Origin: Antitrichia curtipendula
Taxonomy: Eukaryota; Streptophyta; Bryopsida; Hypnales; Leucodontaceae
Assembly: GCA_951230915.1 (NCBI GenBank)
Contig: OX579637.1
Coordinates: 6,510,001-6,574,000, forward strand
Length of the DNA stretch: 64,000 nucleotides
Direction: 5' to 3'
Shown: one piece after another, positions 37,466-48,525 of the stretch
Numbering within the stretch: the first letter of the stretch is position 1
How the letters are laid out: each line of letters opens with the position of its first letter
Notes under the pieces: generated by a model
Database searches by the model: none
Seen by the model: only the letters and a program-made list of their open reading frames with translations
Told to the model about the DNA's origin: nothing
Translations under genes and position numbers: made by a program

Positions 37466-37516
37466 CCTACACAAGATTGCTAACGTGATCTACCAATATT
37501 TGCAGATTTCTTCAAA

Positions 37517-38938
37517 ATGGAAGAGAAAAAGAAATACAACTACTCAGCCACTGCCCTGTTTCTTGAGCCATTTACCAAATGGATGACGGAGGAGCCATTC
37601 ATATTCGACATGCTGAAGGTCTATGGGGATCTCTGGCAATTCAAGTCCATTGTGGATTCATGAACCTTCGGAATAAATTGGTCAAAAGACTACGTTCTTC
37701 TACGCCACATGGTGAAGGATTCAGGAATCTACGTGAACTAGAATCCGGACGAGAAGGTCACCCTCGTGGAGCTCCACCAGAAGAAATTCATTGTCCTAAC
37801 ACTTCATGCATGCTACCAATCCGAAAAGGAAACAATGAACACGCACTCCATTGTCCTTTATAAAGATGACGATGTGGGAGCATTTGATCTGGATAACCTC
37901 ATAACAGGTTTACACAAGGGAAACCACAATGAACTGGCGGGCGAGTTCCAAGGGAGATTCCATCCATGGATACGTAAAAACGCCATCTTCATGGCGAAAA
38001 GGATTGGGTACATGCTCAGCAGATTGAAGGAGTATGCCAAAGATCATGTAGACAAGCAATCCCGTCAAAGCCTGGGACGTGGCCAAGTGAGACGCGAAGC
38101 AGATGCTGAAATAAAGTCCGTTTCCGGGGCACGTGCCCAAATTGGGAGCAGAGGAAGTGGAAGGGGAACAACACGAGCACAGCTCCCAAAACGGAAGAAC
38201 ATGGAATCAGAGATCTCTGAGGCCACTGAGAAGCGCCGAAAATCCGTGAAAGATAGTCGAGCAGTAACTGTTGGAAGTTTAGGATCCGCGCTAACAAACG
38301 TTCATAACGGGAAGACAGGCGAATATGAGCCCATCCAGAAATTTGAAGTGGTAGGCGCATACCAGAAAGATTTCTGGGAGAAGCACGCATCCTGCTTCAT
38401 TTTTGATCCCATGACATTCAAGGTGAACATCTCCAAATGCCATCTGGCCCCTCTACGATACATCATCCGGAAATTGGAGATGAAGATTGTGGAGGAAATG
38501 AAAGAGACCCTTATCCATCTAGGGTCAGTCCAACAAAGGCAACTAGTATGCCTGACTCCGGTTGACGCCAACAAAAGGCTCCTCAAGGAACGTCCTTCCA
38601 AGTGGGATGATATTAAGGACGGAAATTTCTATATTATTAATGGCCAACATAGCATCATTGCATCCAAGATGCTGCAAAGTGGCGGATGTTGCGAGTCCCG
38701 AAAGGTGGAGTTGCAGACGTGGGATGCAATGATCGTCTACTCGCTTGACCCAAGGAAGCTGACCGAAATATCAAAGTGGTACAACTCTTCCAATCACCTC
38801 GTTCATAGTCAGCCAATATGGGGGAACCAGATTTCAGCTTGCAAGCGGGTGTGAAAGGAACTGAAGCGGCCAACAAATGTTGAACGTGAAGGACTAACAA
38901 GATTAAACAAGGCCATCTCCAATCCATTTGTTTACAGG
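37517..38938 (+). pseudogene. ParB-like domain exon of a ParB/MTase-like element gene, broken
   Basis: The frame from the ATG at 37517 is continuous to a splice donor (ACAGG then GTATGC, 38938/38939). It is interrupted by TGA 37661, TAG 37739 and TGA 38852, each one C-to-T change from CGA or CAG. Near its end is KWDDIKDGNFYIINGQHSI followed by ASKML, resembling the GxxR/H motif region of ParB/sulfiredoxin-fold domains. The minus-strand gene (48526-49945) is homologous along its length, with NGQHSMTASKMM. The preceding part is Gly/Arg/Ser-rich and basic. The ParB assignment rests on one short motif and is tentative. The product may bind the palindromes around its own gene, but that is inference. 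Confidence 0.5.
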
Positions 38939-40502
38939 GTATGCAGAGTCTGTATGTTTATCTTCGCCTCGAAGATAAATTGTGGTTAGTACTGATTTGA
39001 AATTGTGCATTGCTGCTATTGCGTAATGTATTTGTGAAACATCGTCAGGAGTCATGACTATGTTTATCCTTGGGTTGAGGATAATTTGCTCTCCCTCGTG
39101 ATTTCGTATTGTCTCAGGATCTCGGGGAGGTCACTTTGTGAAAAGTAGAAAACCACGTGAGTTAAACTATAGGGTGAATTTTATTTATTGGAGCAAAAAT
39201 TTATAAATGATGTAGATCTATTTTAGCCTGGATTTAATTCTTGAAACATCATTATATACAAAATAGGGTATTGAAAAATCTTTTGATTTTAAAAAAAAAT
39301 AGATATAAATTAGTGTAAATAAAATCATAGAAGAAAAATAAATTAATTTTAGGATGAATATAATCCTTAGTCCTTCTAAAGGATGAATAAAAAATATTAT
39401 ATTTTAACTATTTAACGCTTTATACAAGAAGATGTGTTAAAAATGAATCATCAAAAATGCTTTTTTAGTGAATTTTGGTACCTCCTAGCTCCTTGTTTTG
39501 AATCTCAAATTTAGCCATGAAAATGGTCTCTTTTGAATTTGAATCCAACTAATAAAATGAAGCAAACCAAGTCTAGTTTCTATTCCAATTTGAAATTATG
39601 GAAAATTCCTAAAATTGAGTGTTTTATTGCAATGTGAATTTCATGAATATAACCATAGTTTACTAATTTTCCAATTATAAAATGACACAGAAATTTGGTT
39701 AACATAATGATGTTCTACACTATAATGTATGCCTATGACAAAAAATGAGATTTTTTAGCTCATTTTGAATTTAATATGAATACGAACTATTATAAACTAA
39801 TGTGAACTATTATAATGTGAAATTTTTATTTATTAAAAGAGTGAAAATTGAATCAAAATGTGCATTTCAAAGGTCAAAACACCATTTACAAGCTAGGCTT
39901 ATCCTTTCATGTGCTACGCTTACATTGGCCAAATCCCTCCAATCTGTTGACTTTTTTGTCCAAGCATCCAACCACCTATGCTTTGGGATTTAAAAAAAAC
40001 AAAACAATAGCTTACTATGTAAATCTAACCGCATATGAAGATGGCCAACTTGATTCTTCAAAGCATCACTTCAAGTGCAACTTCATTTAAATATTTTTAA
40101 TAATAGAAAAAGCACTTCAAAAAACAAATTGACCACATTCTGGTCATTTAGAAAGTTAAGGGTTAAGTTTGATCCTAATTTTTTATGTATGTTGCATATT
40201 ATTATGCCCAACATTCATCCCAAAATCCTTCATTATCAAACAAAAGAAAATTCCTAAAGTTTATAAATACTATAGCGTGCCAAAAATTAAGTTAGAGTTT
40301 CATTTATAATTACCTATAGGGTGCTTAAAATTAACACCAAGTAGCTTTTTTTCTACTAAAAGGGTCCTTTAAAATCATAATTACTAAGTAAATAGCCTCC
40401 AAACAAATAGGTGGTTAACGCACGTGGTTACAAAACATAAGGGGAAGTGACCTCCCCGAGCTCAGGATTGACCGTGGTCCCATTGACAACATTGCCTTGC
40501 AG
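38939..40502 (+). other. Intron, probably enlarged by insertions, containing two palindromes
   Basis: It lies between the donor at 38939 and an acceptor (CCTTGCAG, 40495-40502). The paralogue has a 213-bp intron at the same place (48313-48525), so ~1.3 kb was probably inserted here. Palindromes of the TTATCTTCG family lie near 38957 and 39063. The rest is AT-rich without genes. Confidence 0.55.
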
Positions 40503-41836
40503 AATTTGTAGACGTTGTTTTGATACGATATTGTAGCATAAACCCGGACAAAGAAGGAGCTAAGGTGAAACTCGCATTGGATGTCAAGAATGAAATTAGA
40601 ATCATTACATTGGCAGACGAGACGTACCAGTTGTGGGAGGAGTTTCTCCGAAAACACACTGACAAAGAACTGGTTGATCTGGTAACGTGCACTGAATACA
40701 ACAAGTCCACGAAGAACTTCAACCCGAAGAACTTCTCGCTGAAGAGAGAGTTCTTCAAGCACATGGGGCATTTCACGGTCAAGGGCTTGAAGGGATATGT
40801 CGTCCATTTGCTTGGAAGAACTGAAGGGCGCAACCTTGATTATCCGAAAGTCTCCGTGGGCGTTGCAAAATTTTTGTGCGTAGACAACTGTAAGGCCGAG
40901 CATTGGGTGGAGCGTAGGAAGCGCAAGAAAATTGTCATAGAGGAATTCATGGCCATCGACAAGTCCTTGAAGTTCAGGGACTCACAATGAGAAATGATCG
41001 ATGAGGTATGGAGGAAATGGAAGCGCACGAACAAGTTCACTTCCGCTTTGTGGGATTTTCTATTGACTGCCCCGGCCAATTCCTTTTTTATGAAGCGTCT
41101 AACCAATGAAGCAAAAAAGAAGACGGCCGTTGACTTTAAGGACCACCCAAAACTGTCCGTGGTCTATCCCACCTTCAAGAGCTTCTTGAAGCTGAAGAAG
41201 CAAATTGTGGAAACAGATGGCAATGTGTACATCCGAGGGCACCAATGCTATCCACAGGCTCTTGTCACGAGCCACGAGTGGCCCTACCTGAATAGAGAAC
41301 TACGGCTCGCTATCATAGACTTCCGAATCTTGCCCAGACCAAAACCTGGTTCCACTGATGGTCCTTTGTGTTCTCCACTGCTCAATTACTTGGCTGCTCA
41401 TTTAAAGCCCGAAATTACTACCCAGGACGCCTGGTTATGGATTGTGGGAAGTCAATACGACTTGGAGGCGACCAAGAAATTTGCAACTTTGCGGCTCAAG
41501 GGCTACGAGGTTAAGGTTCCAACGTATCAGCCTAGCAAGGCTGAGAGATTGGACAACATGACAACACGAGCTACGCCTTCCGTGGTGAAGCTTGTGTTTG
41601 TATTGAAGAAAGGGACGGATGGCGAGCCCAAGAATGTGGATGCTGTGAAGAGAGTCTACTCCATGGACAAAATTCCTTACTACAAGAAATTCCAAAAGAA
41701 TACGGAGGCCAAATATAGGATCCACCCCAGCGAGCTGAGGATGGAGTTCTACATTGACATTCTTCAAAGCTTCTGTGTGAAGGGAGAGAACGTTATTGGC
41801 ATCTACACAGGGTCCAAGTTTATGATTGCTGCCAAG
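40503..41836 (+). pseudogene. Degenerate beta-class DNA-methyltransferase-like exon
   Basis: The exon runs from an acceptor at 40502 to a donor (GCCAAG then GTAAAA). It has one TGA at 40988 (from CGA). After a basic region with EHWVERRKRKK it shows the motif order of beta-class N6/N4 methyltransferases. LRLAIIDFRILP is at the place of motif IV (DPPY replaced by DFRI), WLWIVGSQYDLEATK suits motif V/VI, and IHPSELRMEFYIDILQSF plus NVIGIYTGSKFMIAAK suit motifs X and I (FxGxG replaced by YTGSK). The family match is my reading; catalytic and SAM-binding residues look lost, so an enzyme is unlikely. The paralogue at 46949-48312 shows the same replacements. No continuation exon is recognised downstream. 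Confidence 0.5.
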
Positions 41837-41859
41837 GTAAAATTCTAAATCCTGCTACC

Positions 41860-41925
41860 CATTATCCTCGAGCCGAAGATAACTCCCTGAGTTTGATGGT
41901 TATCTTTGGCCCGAGGATAACCATC
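41860..41925. promoter_or_regulatory. Two palindromes just 3' of the MTase-like exon
   Basis: ATTATCCTCG...CGAAGATAA near 41863 and TTATCTTTGG...CGAGGATAA near 41899, in what would be the next intron. The paralogue also has palindromes in its next intron (46707-46940), but of the AGGTCGA family. Confidence 0.6.
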
Positions 41926-41929
41926 CATG

Positions 41930-42985
41930 ACCACTAGATAGCATTGGTTGTGGAAGAACACTATATTCATTAAAATGAGAATTTTCCAACGAAATGAGAG
42001 TCTTTTTTCCACAATATGGGAATAGCAAGAGGCAATTGTATCATAGACAAAGAGAAATGACTTGTTTGTATTGATAAGAAAAGCAATGCAATGTCATGCA
42101 AAATAGGTTTTGAAATATTTTGAAATATCATGCAATAATTGCAATATGCAACACAATTGATGACAAATATTCACTGAATAATGATGTATTGGACTAATAC
42201 ATTGCAAATTGGACATTTGAAGAAGTAGTGCCTACCGTTACACTCTTAGAAGCAAAGTATTTCATCTCCATAGTCTGTGTTAGACACTACAAATAAATTG
42301 CTTTGGAAGACGACGCCATGGTGACAGAACAATGAAGTGGATGCTAAGCTTGTGACCCAGATCTAAGCACAAAAATGATAGAAACAACTACCCCACTATC
42401 TGATTCAGCACTCTTCCTAATGGCACTTGAGACATAGGTGTTTTCTAGTGCTCCCTACAAGAGTGCTTATAGTGGAACCTAGGTTAGTTTGTCTCCATAA
42501 TTTCCTTGTCTACATTCATGTGAAAGCTCGACATCCACTTCCTTCTTCCATTACGATGGCGTCCTCTTCCGCAGCTTCTATTTGCAAGACTAGCACAGAC
42601 TATGAAGATTCAATACTTTGTCTATCCAATTTGTAATATTTGAACGGATTTGCATTGTTCTCAATCTAAATATGAGCCTTTGCGACATAATAGTTTAGAA
42701 TATGAAATGTATTCTTGGCTCCTTGATATGCTGAAATGGTGTCTATAATCCAAAATTAAAAAGTCCTTAATACATCCCCTTTATAAACATTTTCAGATGA
42801 TAGTGAATCTCTCTTTTTGTTGTTATACCTCTTTCTTCCATTTTTAAAATTTTTGCATCCCCGAAAAGTATACTAAAAATGTATATAACTGCCGTGAGCG
42901 TGATTCACTCCAGCATTGAATTTTTCATAGTAACTACACAATGCTATTTTATACGTATAGTTCTGGAATCTACAATATGAACAAC
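41930..42985. other. Intergenic stretch without recognised gene
   Basis: AT-rich. A short open frame at 42427-42636 has no recognisable features. Nothing else supported. Confidence 0.45.
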
Positions 42986-42987
42986 TA

Positions 42988-43624
42988 CTACATGTGTGAT
43001 TTACTCTTCAACATCTCCAAGGCCTTTTGGATTTCAGGTTCTCGACTGTAACCATTGTTACACTTCTTGTAATCTTGGAATGCTTGTCTCCTCTGCAATT
43101 GTATAAAATTCCGATCCCATACATCCACAATCGGCAGTTTGCATCGACTCAGGGGTAATTCGTCGTGCGTCTTTGTCTTTTGCACACCGAGAGATCTCAG
43201 ACGTTGTGTTGGTAGGGGTGGTGGATGAGAACGGCCAGGAAGTATTTTATTGTGCACTTCTTTAAACGCCACTGCCTCTATAACAGGCAAGGTTGTTTTC
43301 TCACCACCGTTGTCATAGAGATTTCTTTGTGGCACTCTGTCAGAGGCAGATGGCAACATTCGTGACCCCCCCGCCAGAGAGGGTCGTAGAGGAGAAGGGG
43401 AGCATGATTTGAGCAAACGCGAAGTTCCACTTGGCGGACTGTCCACCACACCGTCCTCCACAAGTTTTAGTGAGAAGTCCATCGTGGAATTTGTTGTTGC
43501 AGCGGAACACAAGAAGTTCCCCGTGCTCAAGATTGCGTTTTGGCCATACTCCAGGAAGGAATGAGCCGATGCTGCGCAAGTCAGACTTCTATTTTGAATT
43601 GGAGATGGTGATTTGCATACGACC
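42988..43624 (-). pseudogene. Possible terminal exon of the minus-strand element gene
   Basis: Preceded on the minus strand by a good acceptor (GGCTTTCCGTTTCAG, ending 43625). About 210 codons are open to a stop at 42988. The sequence is Ser/Pro-rich, then has VDVWDRNFIQLQRRQAFQDY. No domain recognised. It may belong to the gene upstream on the same strand or be independent. Confidence 0.35.
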
Positions 43625-43789
43625 TGAAACGGAAAGCCAAATGCAAAACTCATGTCAAAAGAAGCACAGTTAGAAGAACATGTCTAGAGCTCTCTGCAAA
43701 GAGAAGAGCCATTATTTTGAGATGCATAGAGTTTGAAAAGGTCAATCTGACCGATAGAAACTCACAAGCATTCCATTCAACCAAGAAAC

Positions 43790-44065
43790 AATATAGAAGA
43801 GGTCGACTCTACCTAGAATGTCTTAGAAAAGAATGACCCAACTTAAGTTACGCGTACAAGCCGTGAACTGAACATAAAGGATCCACAAATGAGGTCGACC
43901 CGATCTAAATCTCACGAATCAAGAATGTGAAGTAATAAATAAGAATGAACTTATGATGAAGAAGCATTTCTGTTCTATTCCTATGAACAATATTTTACAC
44001 AAAATTGCAGAGCACAAAATTCATAAACTATGCACAGTTCAGGTTGACACGAGCTAAATTGCGTT
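43790..44065. promoter_or_regulatory. AGGTCGA...TCGACCT-family palindromes
   Basis: Degenerate sites near 43798, 43892 and 44041 (GAGGTCGACTCTACCT, AGGTCGACCCGATCT, AGGTTGACACGAGCT), 3' of the HAD-like exon. Confidence 0.5.
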
Positions 44066-44141
44066 GCCAATGATGAAGACCGCCCCCTAGCGTGGATCTA
44101 GTATAGCTAATCTAGACTAATAAAAAAAAAAATTCGTTGGC

Positions 44142-44910
44142 CTATCTTAGACTCAATGACAGTCGAGCTGCTTCCATTAGCCGATTATACTCTCGACGAC
44201 TTCGCTTGTCGCAGAGCATCCGCCGTCCCATCTTCCCTGAGCTATTCTCCCTGAACGACTTCAATCCTTCATCTCAAGCAGCGTAAAGGCACCTAAACCA
44301 GAGAAAGAGGATGTCCAAGAGAAACGTGTCCTTCGGACCATTTCCCTTGTTCGACCAAGTATCAAGGAGAATGACATTCTCCGTCTTGTTCATAATGTGC
44401 TTACAAGGGCTGTCGTCCACTATGATGGTATTCTCTGACGTGAAATTCCCTCGTGAGCCATTGAACAAAGTACTGAGGTTTTTAAGGAACAGGTCCTTGT
44501 TTGTATTGGGCTCTTTGAAAGTCGTGATCTTTCCAGGACCATCCCTACACTTCAATGTTGTGCAGGACTCTTGCCCGAGTACGAGATAGGGCATTTCTAT
44601 ATCATCGAAAAGATGTTTACAAACACCTTTAGTGTTGAACATTTTCAAGGAGCTCCACACTGAGATGACGGCAATCTTTGCTAACTCACTCAAAAACTGC
44701 GAGCAATTGGACCTGACATAAACTTCTTTCTTTCCCACGACAGCGGGAACTATGCCAGACTGTCCGTGTGAGGATTCGCCTATGTGACTGTACCATCCCT
44801 TGGTTTTGATTTCTTCAGACACACATAAAATCCCATTCAGGTCCAGGACAACGTTGAGCCACCTCACGGCCACCCTGGACCTCAATGGACGTTTGACCTC
44901 CTCCGACGTC
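44142..44910 (-). pseudogene. FCP1/NIF-like HAD phosphatase domain exon, broken
   Basis: The minus-strand frame shows the HAD motifs in order. Motif I is VVLDLNGILC (DLNG for DxDG, as in some plant FCP1-like proteins), motif II is AVISVWSS and motif III is TIIVDDSPCKH. It ends DTFLLDILFLWFRCLYAA, followed by a TGA at 44276-44274 (probably CGA) and a coherent continuation to a TAG at 44144-44142. FCP1-like enzymes remove phosphate from Ser/Thr, classically the RNA polymerase II CTD. The second acidic residue of motif I is Asn, so activity is uncertain. It lies downstream of the ParB/MTase-like exons on the same strand and may be the C-terminal domain of one long protein. The 5' exon boundary is not determined. 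Confidence 0.6.
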
Positions 44911-45063
44911 CCTCCATGAGGACAAGGAGAATTTGATTCATGTTTTCAAACAGGTAATGTACAGCCAATTACTACCTTGAACTGACACATTTTTGAACTA
45001 GCGCAAAATGATATAGTAAATACTAAAGACAAGGGCAACAAAGACAATTCATGTATGACATAC

Positions 45064-45347
45064 CTTCTTCTCGCGATTGGATTCAATTGCAACTCTGACG
45101 TCTTCCTACACCTCGACGACGGGTTCTGCAACTTTGACCACCATGGCATCGGCGTCCAGAAACAATAAGCCATCATCCATGACGTCCTCTTGTACAATAG
45201 GAGCAATCTTACGCTCTGGAGTCACAGTGTTTGCTTGCATTGTAGGCACAAATTCTTCCACGGAAACGTCATCAGGAGACACAGGGAATTGAATGTGCAA
45301 CGACTGATGTTTGGAGGAAGAAGGAACAACATCAACATTAACAATGC
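45064..45347 (-). pseudogene. Exon of the minus-strand element gene (acidic linker)
   Basis: Clean acceptor (AATTGCAG, ending 45348) and donor (AGAAG then GTATGT). The frame holds IQFPVSPDDVSVEEF and IVQEDVMDDGLLFLDADAM, with one in-frame TAG at 45108-45106 from CAG. Acidic, no domain; probably a linker before the HAD domain. Confidence 0.5.
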
Positions 45348-45591
45348 CTGCAATTCATGAATTCACAAAAAAATAATCTGTAAGAATCTGATATATTAAA
45401 TTTCCCAGTGGTAGACACTAGAATACATAATTTTGAAAATTTTGAAAATTTAGAACTCTGTGGTTCTGTCCATCGGAAGTTCACATTCAGAAAAATGTTT
45501 TTGCTTCATGAATATGCACAACTAAGTCCAATCTACCATTCCAGTTAACTCGAGTCGACCTAAACTATACAAACGACATCAAGTGATCAAC

Positions 45592-46653
45592 CTGCAAGGG
45601 CATCTACACACGGCGTCTCGATGATGTCAACTTCTGGCACATCAACCTCAGTCGCCACCTGTGGAGCACTAGCAACCGCGACGTCGACCTTCGGAGGTGG
45701 TGGGGGGATGTCCGGCACTTGGTCTCTAGGTGGAAGAGGCGGAGGCGCGACCACAGAAGGAGCTGTTGTTGGCACGCCAGCAACTGGAAGAGAGACGGCC
45801 CTAGCAGACGGAGGAGGAGGCATGACAGAGCCGGGAGTAGGAGGAACATTCAACACAGTCCGAATTGGCTTTGCCAAACTCGACTCCCCGGTATTCAACA
45901 AACCCGAGGCCTGACCTTGCAGAAACAACTAGGGAGCAACTTGGACTGGCAAAACCGACGCGAGTAGCAGAGCACCTCTGTTGCTATTCACAATGGCGTT
46001 GTAGGTGTTGTCAATCTTCATCAAAAGTGCCAGAATACAGTTTGACAGCTGCTCCATCGTGTGATTGTACTAGGCGTGCATCTTTATGTTTGTTGCCCAA
46101 TCCTGCAGCCTCTCCATTCTGAGCTCGTCGATCTCTGCGCTCATGGCAGTCAACTCGTCATCGTGTCTCTTCCCCTTTCCCGTTACCCTCCGAGTCGTAG
46201 AGCGCAGTGGCGTGCTGGACGGTTGCATCTCAATGGGATGCAACTCCTCTGGTTGCCCAGACGATGCAGTGGACCTCCTAATACTGTGAGAGAGTTGCAC
46301 GAGGGTCAGCTGCTTGTCCTGTACATCATCAAGACCATGGTCGTATTTCTCATCATCATCGTCCAAAGACAAATCAACAGGATCCCCGTGAGACGGACCA
46401 GCTTGAGAAGATGGTTCGCCTTAGGAAGGCTGAGACATCGGCAAATCCCATGCCCACTTCTTCTTTCTCTTCAATGTTGTGGGTGTCGCAGGACCTCCAG
46501 CCTTCCGATGGTGCACTTCTTCATCCACAAAGTATCCTTTCGGAAGGAAATCACTCTTGTCCAGTGATTTCCCGAGTTTGGCAATAGGCCAATAGCTGTC
46601 CAGGTATCGGACTCGTTGGAGGTACCAACAGCGAAGACATCTAGACCTAGCAT
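45592..46653 (-). pseudogene. Exon: end of the MTase-like region plus proline-rich linker
   Basis: After an acceptor (GTGCTGCAG, 46656-46654) the first codons read MLGLDVFAVGTSNE. This suits the strand and turn after methyltransferase motif I (LG-x-x-V-x-G-V-E in the family). A frameshift near 46610 leads to one long frame down to a donor (CTTGCAG then GTTGAT). That frame runs through KLGKSLDKSDFLPKGYFVDEE, a basic patch, a helical segment and a Pro/Ala/Val-rich stretch. It is interrupted by TAA 46423-46421, TAG 46072-46070 and TAG 45931-45929, consistent with CAA, CAG and CAG ancestors. The proline-rich tail looks like a flexible linker. Confidence 0.5.
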
Positions 46654-46948
46654 CTGCAGCACAATCAGGACACAGTCAGCTACACAAACAAGTATGTTGA
46701 TTGACATTCAGGTCGAGTTGATCTAAAACCTGAGGATGGAATATTGAACATCTACAATGCAATGCCTATTCAATTATACCAGACCGATCCCATCCATGAA
46801 CATACATTGCATTACAAAATCTGGGAACGATATCTGCTGATTTAGGTCGAGTCGACCTATTTGTCCGTGTATGTTCAACACATTCTACGAGAGATGTTGA
46901 ATCAAGAGAATCCACGTTTAGGTCGATTCGACTTGAAAAAGAACTCAC
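46654..46948 (-). promoter_or_regulatory. Intron carrying three AGGTCGA...TCGACCT palindromes
   Basis: It is bounded by the donor GTGAGT (46948) and the acceptor at 46654. Palindromes near 46707, 46841 and 46918, the middle one perfect (AGGTCGAGTCGACCT). The plus-strand paralogue has two palindromes of the other family at the equivalent place. Confidence 0.6.
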
Positions 46949-48312
46949 CATTGCGTTACATATAAACTTCAAGCCCGCAAATTCTGACATTACGCTCTTG
47001 GCACCAATGGCAAATCTTCTGAGGATATTCAGGTAGAACTCCATTCGGAGTTCTGTGTTGTGAATCTTGTACTTCAGCTCATTGTAAGCCCAGGGCTTCC
47101 TAAAGACGTCTGTGTCAGGGGCTCGATATGCAGGCTTTGGAGTCATGATGACGGCGTTGTCCGGGTTCTGCAAGAACGTGAGATAAACCTTCTCCGTTGC
47201 CTTGCTGTTGCTAGCGGAGTAGTCTTCCATCCGCTCAACCTTCGCGGGCCAGTAGTCTGCAAAGTCCATCTTGAAATCCTTGAAGACTTTGTTTGTCTAC
47301 ACGTAATGCAGAGCCTGGTTCTGCTCCACTAAATCAGAGGAGATAAAGAGGCATGCCGGGATCTCTTCCAGTCGAGGTTGCTTCGACCCCTGAAAGGACT
47401 TCATAGCCGAGAAGAAGTACGACATCAATGGCGTACAATTGCCCTTGTTGAAAACCACTGGAGCATATCGGAAGTCCAGGATTCCAAATTTGATTTCCGA
47501 AGCCGTCCTCTCGGTCCATGCTCCAGATGACCATGGTGAATTCTTGTTGGCTGCAATATTGTATGGCCTGTATCGTGCAATCGCAATGTGCTTGACGAAA
47601 TTCGAGCGGCGCTCAAGAAAGACATGGAAGAACTCGGCAGGGTAGGGCGAAATTTCTGCAGCCTTCTTGTTCTTGGCCTTGGTCTGCTTCGCCTCCCTGA
47701 AATAGTCCTCTCCTAGTTGCTCGAGGAGGACATTCATTGTCGCGCTGGTGATGCAACGACTGCTCTTGAACTCCCTCCATTTATCCATATTTACTTCGTT
47801 GAATGCGTTGATGAGGCCCAAGTTTAGGCCGAGATGGTTCAGCTCCTTCTTCACTAGATACTTCCTCTTGCGCCTCTCAACCCACTCCTTGTGAATATAG
47901 CAACTCTCAAGCACTGAAGCCACCTGCTTGATTGTCACCTTTGGATGCTTCAGTGTTCACTTCTCCCCATTGCTTGTTTGTGTTCGCTTTAAGATGTGCG
48001 TCGCGAGCTTCTTCATGTCGTCATAGGAGAGGTTCCCCATCCACTTGAAGAATTTGTGTGTCAAGTTTCCGGACTCTGACTTCCACCCGGTCTTCTTGTT
48101 AAATGGTTGGAGGGTCTCTGGGTCGATGAGCTCACCGTGAGCATTACTCGATATCACCTCGCTCCACAAGTTGAAGACATCATCAAGGGCAGTAATGATC
48201 TTCAGCTCATTTGTTATCTTCAGCTTCTTCTTGGCGTCCTTACCCCGTGAGGCTTTTTGGGACTTCACAATGTCGAGCATTGTAAAGCGAGCATTCATTG
48301 CCTTCACGAACT
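46949..48312 (-). pseudogene. Degenerate beta-class DNA-methyltransferase-like exon, minus-strand paralogue
   Basis: Homologous to 40503-41836. Shared landmarks are ITNELKIITALDDVFNLW, KEWVERRKRKY, FGILDFRYAPV (motif IV place, DPPY replaced by DFRY), PACLFISSDL, and IHNTELRMEFYLNILRRF with SVMSEFAGLKFICNAM (motifs X and I, FAGSG replaced by FAGLK). One frame throughout apart from TGA 47959-47957 and TAG 47299-47297, each explicable from CGA and CAG. It ends at a strong donor (GCAATG then GTGAGT). The loss of the same two catalytic motifs in both paralogues suggests the loss is ancestral and that the fold was kept for another purpose, such as DNA binding. Confidence 0.5.
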
Positions 48313-48525
48313 CTTGCAAAATCCATCCAGAGAGGGGGAGCCATAAGCACACATTAAGGTCGATCCGACCTAACTACATAAGTCACAGACTTTGCAGAAT
48401 GGCGTAAGACAATCCTGTTTAGGTCAACTTGACCTGAAGCGAACAAGCAGATTCAAACTTGACACATAAAATGGACATCAAGAAATCCTCACGATACCTG
48501 GAGTATTCACTTGATAAATTTATAC
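48313..48525 (-). promoter_or_regulatory. 213-bp intron with two AGGTCGA-family palindromes
   Basis: Between the donor GTATAA (48525) and the acceptor near 48313. Palindromes near 48356 (AGGTCGATCCGACCT) and 48420 (AGGTCAACTTGACCT). The second keeps symmetry through paired changes. It corresponds to the intron at 38939-40502 in the paralogue. Confidence 0.6.

Noticed and set aside
46061..46567. Plus-strand 168-codon frame
   Set aside because: It is antisense to the minus-strand exon 45592-46653, which has splice borders and a coherent reading; this frame shows no domain.
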